Origin: Streptomyces niveus
Lineage (GTDB): Bacteria > Actinomycetota > Actinomycetes > Streptomycetales > Streptomycetaceae
DNA length: 33,528 nucleotides
NCBI RefSeq assembly: GCF_001723055.1
Contig: NZ_MDCR01000222.1
Coordinates: 1 to 33,528, forward strand
Reading direction: 5' to 3'
Shown: positions 7,324-15,013 of the stretch, piece after piece
Position numbering within the stretch: position 1 is the stretch's first letter
Layout of the letters: the number at the start of each line of letters is the position of its first letter
Made by a program: the position numbers and the translations under genes
Notes under the pieces: generated by a model
Seen by the model: the letters and a program-made list of their open reading frames with translations, nothing else
Databases searched by the model: none
Told to the model about the DNA's origin: nothing

Positions 7324-8190
7324 ATGTCCGGTCAGCCGCCCCGCTCCCATCTCTATGTACCCGCCGACCAGCCCCGCTTCCTGCGTGCCGCGCCGCGCTC
7401 CGGCGCCGACGCGCTGATCCTCGATCTGGAGGACGCGGTCGCGCCGTCGCGCAAGGACGAGGCACGCGCCGCCGCCGTGGCCTTCGCCGAGGCACGCCCG
7501 GTCGACGGACCGCGGGCGCCCGAGCTGTGGGTACGGATCAACGAGGGCGCCCGTGGCCGCGACGACGCCCGCGCGCTGCTGGCCACGGGCCGCGTCGACG
7601 GGCTCTGGGCGCCGAAGGCGACCGCGGGGGCGGAGCTGGACGCGCTCGTCGGGCTGCTCGCCGGCGGGGCCCCGGCGCTGGGGCTGCTGATCGAGAGCGC
7701 CACCGGGCTGCTGACCCTCGGCGACACGGCGGGCCGCCCCGGCGTACGGCACCTTCAGCTCGGCGAGGTCGACCTGCGGGCGGATCTGCGAATGGCCCCC
7801 GACTCCGCCCCCGGCGACCAGCTGCTCGACTGGGCCCGGGGGCTGACGGTCGCGCACACGGCCGCGCACGGTCTTCTCTCGGCGGTGGCGCCCGTGTCGG
7901 TGCACACCTCGGCCCCCGAGGCGTTCCGCGCGTCGAGCCTGCGGCTGCGCGCGCTCGGCTTCCAGGGGCGCGCCTGCATCCACCCGTCCCAAGTCGCCGT
8001 CGCCAACGAGGTGTTCGGTGTCGGCCCCGGCGAACTGGCGGACGCCCACGCCCTGCTGGACCTCTTCGAGCGGCGGGTCGGCGCCGGCAGCGGTGTGTTC
8101 CGTGACAGCGGGGGCGCGATGGTCGACGCGGCGACGGTCCGCCGCGCCCGCGAACTCACCGGCCGGAACGGCCTTCAGCACCCGGCCTAG
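7324..8190 (+). CDS. CitE/HpcH/HpaI-family acyl-CoA lyase
   Basis: 288 aa TIM-barrel lyase/aldolase of the citrate lyase beta-subunit (CitE-like) group. Diagnostic segments are LYVPADQPRF at the start, GADALILDLEDAVAP (acidic metal and substrate residues), VRIN, LGLLIESATG (metal-binding Glu), LGEVDLRADL (Asp ligand) and GRACIHPSQV with the substrate-binding IHP. Standalone CitE-like proteins cleave or form malyl-CoA, citramalyl-CoA or methylmalyl-CoA using Mg2+. Together with the CoA-transferase next door it should cleave a 3-hydroxyacyl-CoA to acetyl- or propionyl-CoA plus a 2-oxoacid. AAGGAG at 7313-7318 fixes ATG 7324. The stop shares the palindrome CTAG with the convergent cutA stop, so the genes overlap by 4 bp. 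Confidence 0.9.
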   Translation: MSGQPPRSHLYVPADQPRFLRAAPRSGADALILDLEDAVAPSRKDEARAAAVAFAEARPVDGPRAPELWVRINEGARGRDDARALLATGRVDGLWAPKATAGAELDALVGLLAGGAPALGLLIESATGLLTLGDTAGRPGVRHLQLGEVDLRADLRMAPDSAPGDQLLDWARGLTVAHTAAHGLLSAVAPVSVHTSAPEAFRASSLRLRALGFQGRACIHPSQVAVANEVFGVGPGELADAHALLDLFERRVGAGSGVFRDSGGAMVDAATVRRARELTGRNGLQHPA

Positions 8191-8528
8191 GCCGGCGGCG
8201 GCGTCATCGTCGTCTCGGACGTCAGCCAGGCGAGGTAAGGGGCGTTGCCCCGTACCACCGGAAGCGCCAGGATCTCCGGGGTGTCGTAGTCGTGCGCCGC
8301 CGTGAGATGCGCCTCAAGTGCCTCGTAGCGGACGGCGGTTGTCTTGAACAGCACCTGCCACTCCTGCGCCGTCTCGATCGCGCCCTGCCAGTGGTACACG
8401 GACGTGACCGGCGCCGAGATCTGCGCGCACGCGGCGAGCCTCGCCTCCACCGCGCCCCGGGCCAGGGCCTCCGCCTTCTCGGCGCTGTCGGTGGTGGTCA
8501 GTACGGTCAGAAACTCGGCACCGGTCAT
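8187..8528 (-). CDS. cutA: CutA-like divalent ion tolerance protein
   Basis: 113 aa, normal size for the trimeric CutA1 family. The conserved core is visible: LTVLTTTDSAEKAEALARGAVEARLAACAQI, VTSVYHWQGAIETAQEWQVLFKTT (the W..G.i....E..l..Kt signature) and YDTPEILALPV near the end. The family was named from E. coli copper-tolerance mutants, but its biochemical role is unsettled. It is small, cytoplasmic and PII-like in fold. ATG 8528 has GAGGAG upstream. It ends on a CTAG shared with the lyase gene and is probably its own transcription unit, since the next gene upstream is an ABC exporter ending at 8586. Confidence 0.95.
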   Translation of the reverse strand: MTGAEFLTVLTTTDSAEKAEALARGAVEARLAACAQISAPVTSVYHWQGAIETAQEWQVLFKTTAVRYEALEAHLTAAHDYDTPEILALPVVRGNAPYLAWLTSETTMTPPPA

Positions 8529-8585
8529 GTGCGCGACTCCTCAGAGGTCGGTTCCTCGGTCCGTTGCTGGGTCGGATCCCGGGGA

Positions 8586-10403
8586 TCAGGCAGCCGACGC
8601 CGCGAACTGCGAGGCGTACAGGCGGGCGTACGCGCCCCCGGACGCCAGCAGTGTCTCGTGCGTGCCCTGTTCCACGATATGGCCCGACTCCATCACCAGG
8701 ATCACGTCCGCGTCCCTGATCGTGGACAGCCGGTGCGCGATCACGAAGCTCGTGCGGCCCTCGCGCAGCGACGACATCGCGCGCTGGATGAGGACTTCGG
8801 TGCGGGTGTCGACGGAGCTGGTCGCCTCGTCGAGCACCAGGATGGACGGCTCGACGAGGAACGCCCGCGCGATGGTGAGCAGTTGCTTCTCGCCCGCGCT
8901 GAGGCCGCCGCCCTCCTCGTCCACGACCGTGTCGTAGCCGTCGGGAAGCGTACGGATGAAACGGTCGGCGTGCGTGGCCATCGCCGCCTCCACGACGCGT
9001 TCGCGCGACACGTCGCCGGACACCCCGTACGCGATGTTGTCGGCGATCGTGCCGCCGAACAGCCAGGTGTCCTGGAGGACCATGCCGATCCCGGAGCGCA
9101 GTTCCCCCCGCGACAGCGTGGAGATGTCGACGCCGTCGAGGGTGATCCGGCCGCCGGTCACCTCGTAGAAGCGCATCAGCAGATTGACGAGGGTGGTCTT
9201 GCCCGCGCCGGTGGGACCGACGATCGCGACGGTCTGGCCCGGTTCGACGGACAGGGAGAGGTCCTTGATGAGTGGCTTCGCGGCCTCGTAGCTGAAGGCC
9301 ACCTTCTCGAACGAGACGCGGCCGGCCGCCTTCCCGCCGCGCGCCGCCCTCTCCGCCCTCTCCGCCGGATCCGCCGACTCCTCCTCCGCGTCGAGCAGTT
9401 CGAAGACGCGCTCCGCCGACGCGACGCCGGACTGGAGAAGGTTCGCCATGGCCGCGATCTGCGTGATCGGGCCGTTGAACTCGAACGAGTACTGGACGAA
9501 CGCCTGGACGTCACCGATGGACAGCGTCCCCGACGCGACACGCAGTCCGCCGACGATCGCGATGAGCACGTAGTTGAGATTGCCGACGAAGGTCATGGCC
9601 GGCTGGATGAAGCCGGAGATGAACTGCGCCTTGAAACTCGACGCGTACAGCGCGTCGTTGTGCTCCTCGAAGGTGCGTACGGCATCGTCCTTGCGGCCGA
9701 AGACCACCACCTCCGCGTGGCCCGTGTACATCTCCTCGACATGCCCGTTGAGCTTGCCGGTCACGTCCCACTGCCGCACGAACTGCGGCTGCGCGCGCTT
9801 GCCGATCAGTACGGCGCCGAGAACCGAGACCGGCACGGTCGCCAGCACCACGAGGGCCAGCAGCGGTGAGATCCACACCATCATCGCCAGCACACCGATG
9901 AGGGTGAGCAGCGCCCGCATGATCTGGACGAATGCCTGTTGCAGGGTCTGGGTGACGTTGTCGATGTCGTTGGTGGTGCGGGAGAGGATCTCACCGCGCG
10001 GCTGTCGGTCGAAGTACGTCAACGGCAGCCGCGCCAGCTTCGTCTGCGCCGTCTCGCGCAGCCGGTGGCCGACGCGCTGGACGAGTTCGGCCGCCAGGCG
10101 CAGTTGCAGCCAGGTGAGTGAGGCCGACACGGTGATCAGGGCGAGCACGAGTCCGAGGCTCTCCCCCACTCCCCGGAAGTCGACACCGCCGGGGTTCGTC
10201 GCGCCGGAGACGACGACGTCGGTGGCGTGGCCGAGGATCTTCGGGATGACGACGGCGAGTGCCACGGACGCCGTCCCGGCGGCGAGGACCGCGAGGAGCA
10301 GGGCGAGTTCGGGGGCTCCCGGGGTGACCATCCGCAGCAGCCGGACGCCGGAGCGCCGGAAGTCCAGGGAGCGTTCGAGTGGGCGGCTCTGGGCGGCGCT
10401 CAT
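8586..10403 (-). CDS. ABC exporter half-transporter, consensus-site subunit
   Basis: 605 aa exporter with an N-terminal six-helix type I membrane domain (~1-340) and a C-terminal ATPase (~365-605). The ATPase has Walker A GPTGAGKTT, Q-loop MVLQDTWLF, signature LSAGEKQ (an S-x-GE-K variant of LSGGQ), Walker B ILVLDEATSSVD with the catalytic Glu, and AHRLSTI with the H-loop. LPLTYFDRQPRGEILSRTTNDID is the classic coupling-helix region. It overlaps the upstream exporter gene by 4 bp (ATGA, 10400-10403), marking a heterodimeric multidrug-type exporter (BmrCD/TM287-288 class). A charged Glu/Ala-rich linker (DAEEESADPAERAERAARGG) joins the two domains. It sits last in a run of three minus-strand genes starting with the flavin reductase. 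Confidence 0.94.
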   Translation of the reverse strand: MSAAQSRPLERSLDFRRSGVRLLRMVTPGAPELALLLAVLAAGTASVALAVVIPKILGHATDVVVSGATNPGGVDFRGVGESLGLVLALITVSASLTWLQLRLAAELVQRVGHRLRETAQTKLARLPLTYFDRQPRGEILSRTTNDIDNVTQTLQQAFVQIMRALLTLIGVLAMMVWISPLLALVVLATVPVSVLGAVLIGKRAQPQFVRQWDVTGKLNGHVEEMYTGHAEVVVFGRKDDAVRTFEEHNDALYASSFKAQFISGFIQPAMTFVGNLNYVLIAIVGGLRVASGTLSIGDVQAFVQYSFEFNGPITQIAAMANLLQSGVASAERVFELLDAEEESADPAERAERAARGGKAAGRVSFEKVAFSYEAAKPLIKDLSLSVEPGQTVAIVGPTGAGKTTLVNLLMRFYEVTGGRITLDGVDISTLSRGELRSGIGMVLQDTWLFGGTIADNIAYGVSGDVSRERVVEAAMATHADRFIRTLPDGYDTVVDEEGGGLSAGEKQLLTIARAFLVEPSILVLDEATSSVDTRTEVLIQRAMSSLREGRTSFVIAHRLSTIRDADVILVMESGHIVEQGTHETLLASGGAYARLYASQFAASAA

Positions 10404-12151
10404 GCGGCTTCCTCCTCACTGAGCTGGGAGAGGACGATCTCCCGGTAGGTGTCGCTGTCCCGCATGAGCTGTTCGTGGTCGCCGGTGGCGACCACCCGCC
10501 CCTGGTCGAGGACGACGATCCGGTCCGCGCCCCGGATGGTCGACACCCGCTGGGCGACGATCACCACCGTGGCGCCGGTGGCGCCGGTCTCCTCCGCCAG
10601 CGCGAGACGCAGCGCGGCGTCGGTGGTGTAGTCGAGCGCGGAGAACGAGTCGTCGAAGAGGTAGAGGTCCGGTTTGGTGACCAATACCCGTGCGATGGCG
10701 AGCCGTTGGCGCTGTCCGCCGGAGAGGTTGGCGCCGCCCTGGGCCACGGACGCGTCGAGCCCATCGGGCAGTGCGGCGACGAAGTCCGCGGCCTGGGCGG
10801 TCTTCAGGGCCTGCCACAGTTCGCCGTCGGTCGCGTCCGGTTTCCCGTAGCGGAGGTTGGAGGCGACGGTGCCGGAGAAGAGGTACGGCTTCTGCGGGAC
10901 GAAGCCGACGGTGCGGGCGAGCAGCGCGGGGTCCATGTCCCGTACGTCGGCCCCGCCGATCCGTACCTCGCCCGTCGTGGCGTCGAACAGCCTCGGCACC
11001 AGATTGAGCAGCGTCGTCTTTCCGCTGCCCGTGGAGCCGATGACGGCGGTCGTACGGCCGCCCCTGGCCGTCAGGTCGATGCCGGTCAGGACCGGTTCCT
11101 CGGCGCCGGGATAGCTGAAGCCCGCGCCGCGGATCTCCAGCCGGCCCGGCTCGGCGCCCCGGCTGTGCGGCGCGGTCACCAACGCGGGCGGCGGTACGAC
11201 GCTGGACTCGGTGTCCAGCACCTCCAGCACGCGTTCGGCGCTCACGGCGGCGCGCGGCACCTGCATCAGCAGGAAGAGCGTCATCATCACGGCCATCAGG
11301 ATCTGCATGAGGTAGCTCAGGAACGCGATCAGCGAACCCGCCTGCAGCTCACCGGAGTTGATCCGGTGCCCGCCGAACCAGATGATCGTGACGGTCGCCA
11401 GCTCCCAGACGAGGATCACCGCCGGCATCATCAGCGCAGCGAGTCTGCCGACCCGCAGGGCGACGGTCATCAACTCGCGGTTCGCGCCGCCGTACCGCTC
11501 CTGCTCGTGCTCGTCCCGTACGAAGGCCCTGATCACGCGGATGCCGGTGATCTGCTCGCGCATCATCCGGTTGACGTTGTCGATGCGCTTCTGCATGCGG
11601 TGGTACAGCTTCGGCATGCGGCGGATGATCACGCCGACGACCGCGCCGAGGAGCGGTACGAAGATCAGAAGGAGCAGCGAGAGCGGCGGGTCCTGGTGGA
11701 CGGCCATCACGATGCCGCCCACGCAGGTCAGCGGCGCCGCGACGAGGACGGTCAGGGCGAGGACCGTGAGGGTCTGCACCTGCTGCACGTCGTTGGTGGT
11801 GCGGGTGATCAGCGAGGCGGTGCCGAAGTGGCTCATCTCCCGTACGGAGAAGTCCTGTACGCGGGCGAAGACGGCGGACCTCAGATCGCGGCCGACGCCC
11901 ATGGCGACGCGGGCGCCGACGTAGACGGCGGCTCCGGCGGCGCCGATCTGGAGCAGGGTGACGGCCATCATCACGGCGCCCGCCGACAGGATGTGGTCCG
12001 TCTCGCCGCGCAGGACGCCGTTGTCGATGATGTCGGCGTTGACGGTCGGCAGATGGAGCGTGGCCAGGGTCTGGACGAGCTGGAGCAGGACGGCGAGGGC
12101 GATCAGCCCCCGGTACGGGCGCAGTTGGGCGCCGAGCAGTCGGATCAGCAT
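10400..12151 (-). CDS. ABC exporter half-transporter, degenerate-site subunit
   Basis: 583 aa partner of the exporter at 8586, with a membrane domain (~1-310) and ATPase domain (~340-583). The ATPase has Walker A GSTGSGKTT, Q-loop FVPQKPYLF, a canonical LSGGQRQR signature and a degenerate Walker B, LYLFDDSFSALD, in which the catalytic Glu is Asp. The switch His is also replaced (VAQRVSTI, Gln for His). Heterodimeric exporters of the TM287/288 and BmrC type show just this asymmetry: one site binds ATP but hydrolyses poorly, and the other is the active one. It starts 12 bp after the flavin reductase stop, so it probably shares the SoxR-type promoter upstream of that gene. Efflux of redox-active or antibiotic molecules is a reasonable inference. 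Confidence 0.94.
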   Translation of the reverse strand: MLIRLLGAQLRPYRGLIALAVLLQLVQTLATLHLPTVNADIIDNGVLRGETDHILSAGAVMMAVTLLQIGAAGAAVYVGARVAMGVGRDLRSAVFARVQDFSVREMSHFGTASLITRTTNDVQQVQTLTVLALTVLVAAPLTCVGGIVMAVHQDPPLSLLLLIFVPLLGAVVGVIIRRMPKLYHRMQKRIDNVNRMMREQITGIRVIRAFVRDEHEQERYGGANRELMTVALRVGRLAALMMPAVILVWELATVTIIWFGGHRINSGELQAGSLIAFLSYLMQILMAVMMTLFLLMQVPRAAVSAERVLEVLDTESSVVPPPALVTAPHSRGAEPGRLEIRGAGFSYPGAEEPVLTGIDLTARGGRTTAVIGSTGSGKTTLLNLVPRLFDATTGEVRIGGADVRDMDPALLARTVGFVPQKPYLFSGTVASNLRYGKPDATDGELWQALKTAQAADFVAALPDGLDASVAQGGANLSGGQRQRLAIARVLVTKPDLYLFDDSFSALDYTTDAALRLALAEETGATGATVVIVAQRVSTIRGADRIVVLDQGRVVATGDHEQLMRDSDTYREIVLSQLSEEEAA

Positions 12152-12163
12152 CTGCCGGGCCCG

Positions 12164-12829
12164 TCAACCGGCGTACGCGCGGACGGACTTGGCATCGCGC
12201 AGAGCCAGGCCCCACCAGGCGAGCTGGTCGAGCATCGAGGTGGCGGCCGCGTGCGGGCGGTCCGGGTCCAGATGGCGGCCCTCGTCGTCGAAGAGCGCAG
12301 CGACGTTGTGGAAGGAGACGGTGTCACGGACGGCGACGGCGTGCAGCTCGCCGAAGACCTGGCGCAGATGCTCGACGGCGCGCAGACCGCCGGAGACTCC
12401 GCCGTAGGAGACGAAACCGACGGGCTTGGCCTGCCACTCCGCGAAGTGCCAGTCGATCAGCGTCTTGAGGGAGGCGGGGTAGGAGTGGTTGTACTCGGGG
12501 GTGACGACGACGAAGGCGTCGGCCTCGGCCAGCCGGTGGGTGATCTTGGCGAGCTGGTCGCGGACCGGGGCCGCCGGTTTGAAGGAGAGGGCGGTCGGCA
12601 GGTCGGTGTCGGCGAGGTCGATCAGCTCGACGGTGAAGTCGGTGCGCCCGGCGGCGCGGGAGACGAACCAGTCGGAGACGACGGGGCCGAACCGGCCCTC
12701 GCGGTTGCTGCCCATGATGACGGCGAGCTTGAGGGGCGCGGGGGAAGCTTCGGCGGGGGCCTCGGTGGCGTCGCTGTCGAGGGCATTCGGGGTCGCTTCG
12801 GTCGCGGAATCAATCGTCGTGATGTCCAT
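12164..12829 (-). CDS. NAD(P)H-dependent FMN reductase family protein
   Basis: 221 aa flavodoxin-fold oxidoreductase. GSNREGRFGPVV (~40-51) is the phosphate-binding loop for FMN. PEYNHSYPASLKTLIDW and SYGGVSGGLRAVEHLR are the other two signature blocks of the NADPH-dependent FMN reductase / azoreductase-like family. It reduces flavins, quinones or redox dyes in the cytoplasm. An acidic Ala/Thr-rich leader of ~32 residues precedes the fold. ATG 12829 lies close to a predicted -10, so the transcript may be leaderless. It is divergent from soxR across a 52-bp region carrying a palindrome, and leads into the two ABC exporter genes. SoxR in S. coelicolor is known to activate oxidoreductase and ABC-transporter genes in response to redox-active compounds. 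Confidence 0.92.
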   Translation of the reverse strand: MDITTIDSATEATPNALDSDATEAPAEASPAPLKLAVIMGSNREGRFGPVVSDWFVSRAAGRTDFTVELIDLADTDLPTALSFKPAAPVRDQLAKITHRLAEADAFVVVTPEYNHSYPASLKTLIDWHFAEWQAKPVGFVSYGGVSGGLRAVEHLRQVFGELHAVAVRDTVSFHNVAALFDDEGRHLDPDRPHAAATSMLDQLAWWGLALRDAKSVRAYAG

Positions 12830-12843
12830 GCGACGAGCCTGAT

Positions 12844-12863
12844 ACTTAAACCATGGTTCAGGT
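12844..12863. promoter_or_regulatory. Candidate SoxR operator with overlapping -35
   Basis: ACTTAAACCATGGTTCAGGT is a 20-bp dyad: a perfect 10-bp core (AACCATGGTT) with 8 of 10 half-site positions matching overall. It sits between the divergent flavin reductase and soxR genes. On the minus strand a TTGACC -35 (12866-12861) abuts the dyad and a TATCAG -10 (12844-12839) follows, so the palindrome fills the promoter spacer as in MerR/SoxR promoters. The apparent 16-bp spacing is shorter than the usual 19, so the exact -10 is uncertain. Confidence 0.6.
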
Positions 12864-12881
12864 CAAGCTACGCTTGCCGCC

Positions 12882-13337
12882 ATGACCCAACTCGCCTGGA
12901 ACGCCAAGGAAGCCACGGTCGGTGAACTGGCCGAACGCAGTGGTGTCGCCCCCTCCGCCCTGCGTTTCTACGAACGCGAGGGCCTGATCACCAGCAGCCG
13001 CACCTCGGGCAATCAGCGGCGCTACAGCCGCGACACCCTGCGGCGCGTCGCCTTCGTCCGCACCTCGCAGCGCCTGGGCATCCCGCTCGCCACGATCCGC
13101 GACGTGCTGGCGCTGCTGCCGGAGGACCGTACGCCGACCGAGGAGGACTGGGCCCGGATCTCCGAGTGCTGGCGCGCGGACCTGGAGACCAGGATCAGGA
13201 CCCTCCAGCGGCTGCGCGACAACCTCGCCGACTGCATCGGCTGCGGGTGCCTGTCGCTGGACCGCTGCGTGCTGTCCAACCCCGGCGACACACTGGCGTC
13301 GCACGGCCCCGGCCCCCGCAGACTGATCGAGGACTGA
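12882..13337 (+). CDS. soxR: Redox-sensing MerR-family activator SoxR
   Basis: 151 aa. The MerR-type winged helix is at residues ~12-75 (TVGELAERSGVAPSALRFYEREGLI region, then SGNQRRYSRDTLRRVAFVRTSQRLGI). A dimerisation helix (~90-115) follows, then the SoxR [2Fe-2S] motif C118-x2-C121-x-C123-x5-C129 within CIGCGCLSLDRC, followed by LSNPGD. This Cys arrangement is diagnostic of SoxR, which becomes an activator when its cluster is oxidised. In Streptomyces it responds to endogenous redox-active pigments as well as to external redox cyclers. ATG 12882 gives the standard N-terminus. The C-terminal ~20 residues (HGPGPRRLIED) form the tail often seen in actinobacterial SoxR. It is divergent from its likely target, the flavin reductase. 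Confidence 0.96.
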   Translation: MTQLAWNAKEATVGELAERSGVAPSALRFYEREGLITSSRTSGNQRRYSRDTLRRVAFVRTSQRLGIPLATIRDVLALLPEDRTPTEEDWARISECWRADLETRIRTLQRLRDNLADCIGCGCLSLDRCVLSNPGDTLASHGPGPRRLIED

Positions 13338-13355
13338 CGGTTCTACCGTTGGCCC

Positions 13356-14129
13356 ATGGCATCTTCGGAAGTTGTCGAAATCATCGAGGTCAACGGCGAG
13401 CCCGCGACGGAGGCCGCGCTGCGCGTCCCCGCGCTCGACTCCTACGGGCACTTCACCGCGATGCAGGTCCGGGGCGGCCGGGTACGCGGCCGGGATCTCC
13501 ATCTCGCCCGGCTCGACGCCGCCACCCGCGAGCTGTTCGGCTCGGGCCTGGACGGGGAGCGCGTACGGGAACTGCTGCGGCACGCGCTCGGTGACGTGTC
13601 CGACGCCTCGGCCCGGGTGTATGTGCACTGGCCGGCCGGCGAGAAGGACGCGCGGGTGATGGTGACCGTACGCCCGCCGCAGACCAAGCCCGACCGGCCG
13701 CACGGCCTGATGTCGGTGCCGTACGCCCGCCCGCTCCCGCACATCAAGCACCTGGGCGGCTTCGCGCAGACGCACTTCCTGCGCGCGGCCGGGCGCGCCG
13801 GCTTCGACGAGGCGCTGCTGACCGCGCCCGGCGGGCTGGTGACGGAGGGGGCCATCACCAACATCGCCTTCTGGGACGGCACGTCGGTGGTCTGGCCGCA
13901 GGCGCCGTCACTGCTGGGGATCACCATGGCGCTGCTGGAGCCGCGGCTGCCGTCCGTACGGCGCCCGGTGACGCTGGCCGACCTGCCGTCGTACGCGTCG
14001 GCGTTCCTCACGAACTCGCAGGGCATCGCACCCGTCGACCGGATCGACGACGTGCTCTTCACCGTCGACCCGGAGCTGATGGGGAGGGTGAAGGCGGCGT
14101 ACGAAGCGGTGGAGTGGGACGTGATCTGA
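13356..14129 (+). CDS. PLP-dependent class IV aminotransferase / ADC-lyase-like
   Basis: 257 aa enzyme of the branched-chain aminotransferase, D-amino-acid transaminase and 4-amino-4-deoxychorismate lyase fold. The PLP-binding lysine is K131 in PLPHIKHLGGFAQ. The phosphate and substrate region GLVTEGAITNIAFWDG (E164, N169) matches the 'v.EgsxsNif' motif. The C-terminal AFLTNSQGIAPVDRIDD gives the TN..GI.PV motif of the family. The substrate (amino donor, or aminodeoxychorismate) is not determinable. Proteins of this short type are usually annotated simply as aminotransferase class IV. It starts 18 bp after soxR, so may be co-transcribed with it. A long hairpin (14185-14251) follows its stop. 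Confidence 0.9.
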   Translation: MASSEVVEIIEVNGEPATEAALRVPALDSYGHFTAMQVRGGRVRGRDLHLARLDAATRELFGSGLDGERVRELLRHALGDVSDASARVYVHWPAGEKDARVMVTVRPPQTKPDRPHGLMSVPYARPLPHIKHLGGFAQTHFLRAAGRAGFDEALLTAPGGLVTEGAITNIAFWDGTSVVWPQAPSLLGITMALLEPRLPSVRRPVTLADLPSYASAFLTNSQGIAPVDRIDDVLFTVDPELMGRVKAAYEAVEWDVI

Positions 14130-14184
14130 TCCTCGGCGGCCATCGCCGCCCACGACCTCACCCATTCGGCACGACCGGTCACCC

Positions 14185-14251
14185 GGCGTGTCCCGTGCCC
14201 GATCTTCCGCCCCTGACCTGCGGAAACGTCGACTGGCAAGCGGGACACGCC
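14185..14251. terminator. Long nested hairpin after the aminotransferase gene
   Basis: A perfect 11-bp outer stem, GGCGTGTCCCG (14185-14195) with CGGGACACGCC (14241-14251), encloses an inner stem TTCCGC (14205-14210) with GCGGAA (14220-14225). It begins 55 bp after the aminotransferase stop. A terminator is most likely. A leader structure for the secreted-protein gene at 14351 is the alternative. A further small hairpin ATCTCG/CGAGAT lies at 14310-14328. Confidence 0.55.
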
Positions 14252-14350
14252 GTACGGAACCGGGCAATCTGATCCTCCATCAGCAGGCGTGCGCGCCGGG
14301 CTGCGCCTTATCTCGGAAGAGACGAGATCCGCGCCGCCACGGAGGACACC

Positions 14351-14905
14351 ATGCGCACCACCGCCCGCCTGCTGACCGGTACCGCGCTGGCGGCCACCAC
14401 GCTCGGAGCCTCCCTCGTGTTCGCGGCCCCCGCCTTCGCCGGCGACGACTGGGACCACGACCGGGACCGCGACCGCGACCGGAACCGCCTCGACCTGTAC
14501 CCGTCGACCTCCGCGCCGGGCGCGACCGTCACGGTCAACACCACCGCCTGCGGCAAGGACGGCCACGGCAAGGGTGACGCCAGTTCTCTCGGCGCGGGCG
14601 AGTTCCATCTGCGGCCCGGCGACTACAAGGACATCGCCGTCGGCCAGTTCCGGGTGCCCGAGAACACCCGGGCGGGGAACTACCGGATCTTCGTCCGCTG
14701 CGAGAACGGCCGTGAGGCCCGTGGCGAGCTGACGGTCGAGCACCACCGTGAGCAGCAGCCGTCCGGCCACGTACGGACGGGGGTCGGCGGCAGCGTCGGA
14801 CCCGACACCACCCAGATCGCGGCGGGGGCGGCCATCTTGGCCGCGGCCGCCGTCGGCGGGACCTGGCTCCTGCGCCGCCGGGCGAGCGGCGCGCAGGGAA
14901 GCTGA
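14351..14905 (+). CDS. Secreted, C-terminally membrane-anchored protein; sortase F partner
   Basis: 184 aa. There is a Sec signal peptide (residues 1-30, ending AAPAFA), then an Asp/Arg/His repeat segment (GDDWDHDRDRDRDR, 31-44). A ~90-residue beta-rich domain begins with LDLYPSTSAPGATVTVNT and holds two Cys (C67, C117) that could form a disulphide. A His/Gln/Gly linker, one membrane segment (~156-174) and a basic RRR tail complete it. This is the layout of a sortase substrate, but no LPXTG or LAXTG precedes the membrane segment. The nearest is GGSVGPDTTQIAAG. GGAGG precedes ATG 14351. The next gene encodes a class F sortase, so the two are probably functional partners at the cell surface. 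Confidence 0.85.
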   Translation: MRTTARLLTGTALAATTLGASLVFAAPAFAGDDWDHDRDRDRDRNRLDLYPSTSAPGATVTVNTTACGKDGHGKGDASSLGAGEFHLRPGDYKDIAVGQFRVPENTRAGNYRIFVRCENGREARGELTVEHHREQQPSGHVRTGVGGSVGPDTTQIAAGAAILAAAAVGGTWLLRRRASGAQGS

Positions 14906-14947
14906 CGGGATCGCGGCCTCCACCGCCTCTTCCCGTCCCGCCGTGGT

Positions 14948-14985
14948 CCCCGCCTCCGGCACGCTCATCGCTGCCGGAGGCGGGG
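14948..14985. terminator. Perfect 14-bp hairpin between partner and sortase genes
   Basis: CCCCGCCTCCGGCA (14948-14961) pairs perfectly with TGCCGGAGGCGGGG (14972-14985) around a 10-nt loop. It lies 42 bp after the secreted-protein stop and just before the sortase leader. It may end most transcripts and let some reading through into the sortase gene, giving more substrate than enzyme. Confidence 0.7.
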
Positions 14986-15013
14986 GAACACATCTTCCGG
15001 AGGATCCAGACCC

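Noticed and set aside
12844..12863. AACCATGGTT palindrome as a restriction or mobile-element end
   Set aside because: Its position in the spacer between soxR and its divergent neighbour explains it better as an operator.
10379..12925. 848-codon plus-strand frame opposite the exporter and reductase genes
   Set aside because: Antisense to two well-motifed genes and composed of Arg/Gly/Asp/Gln-rich noise; typical GC-driven open frame.
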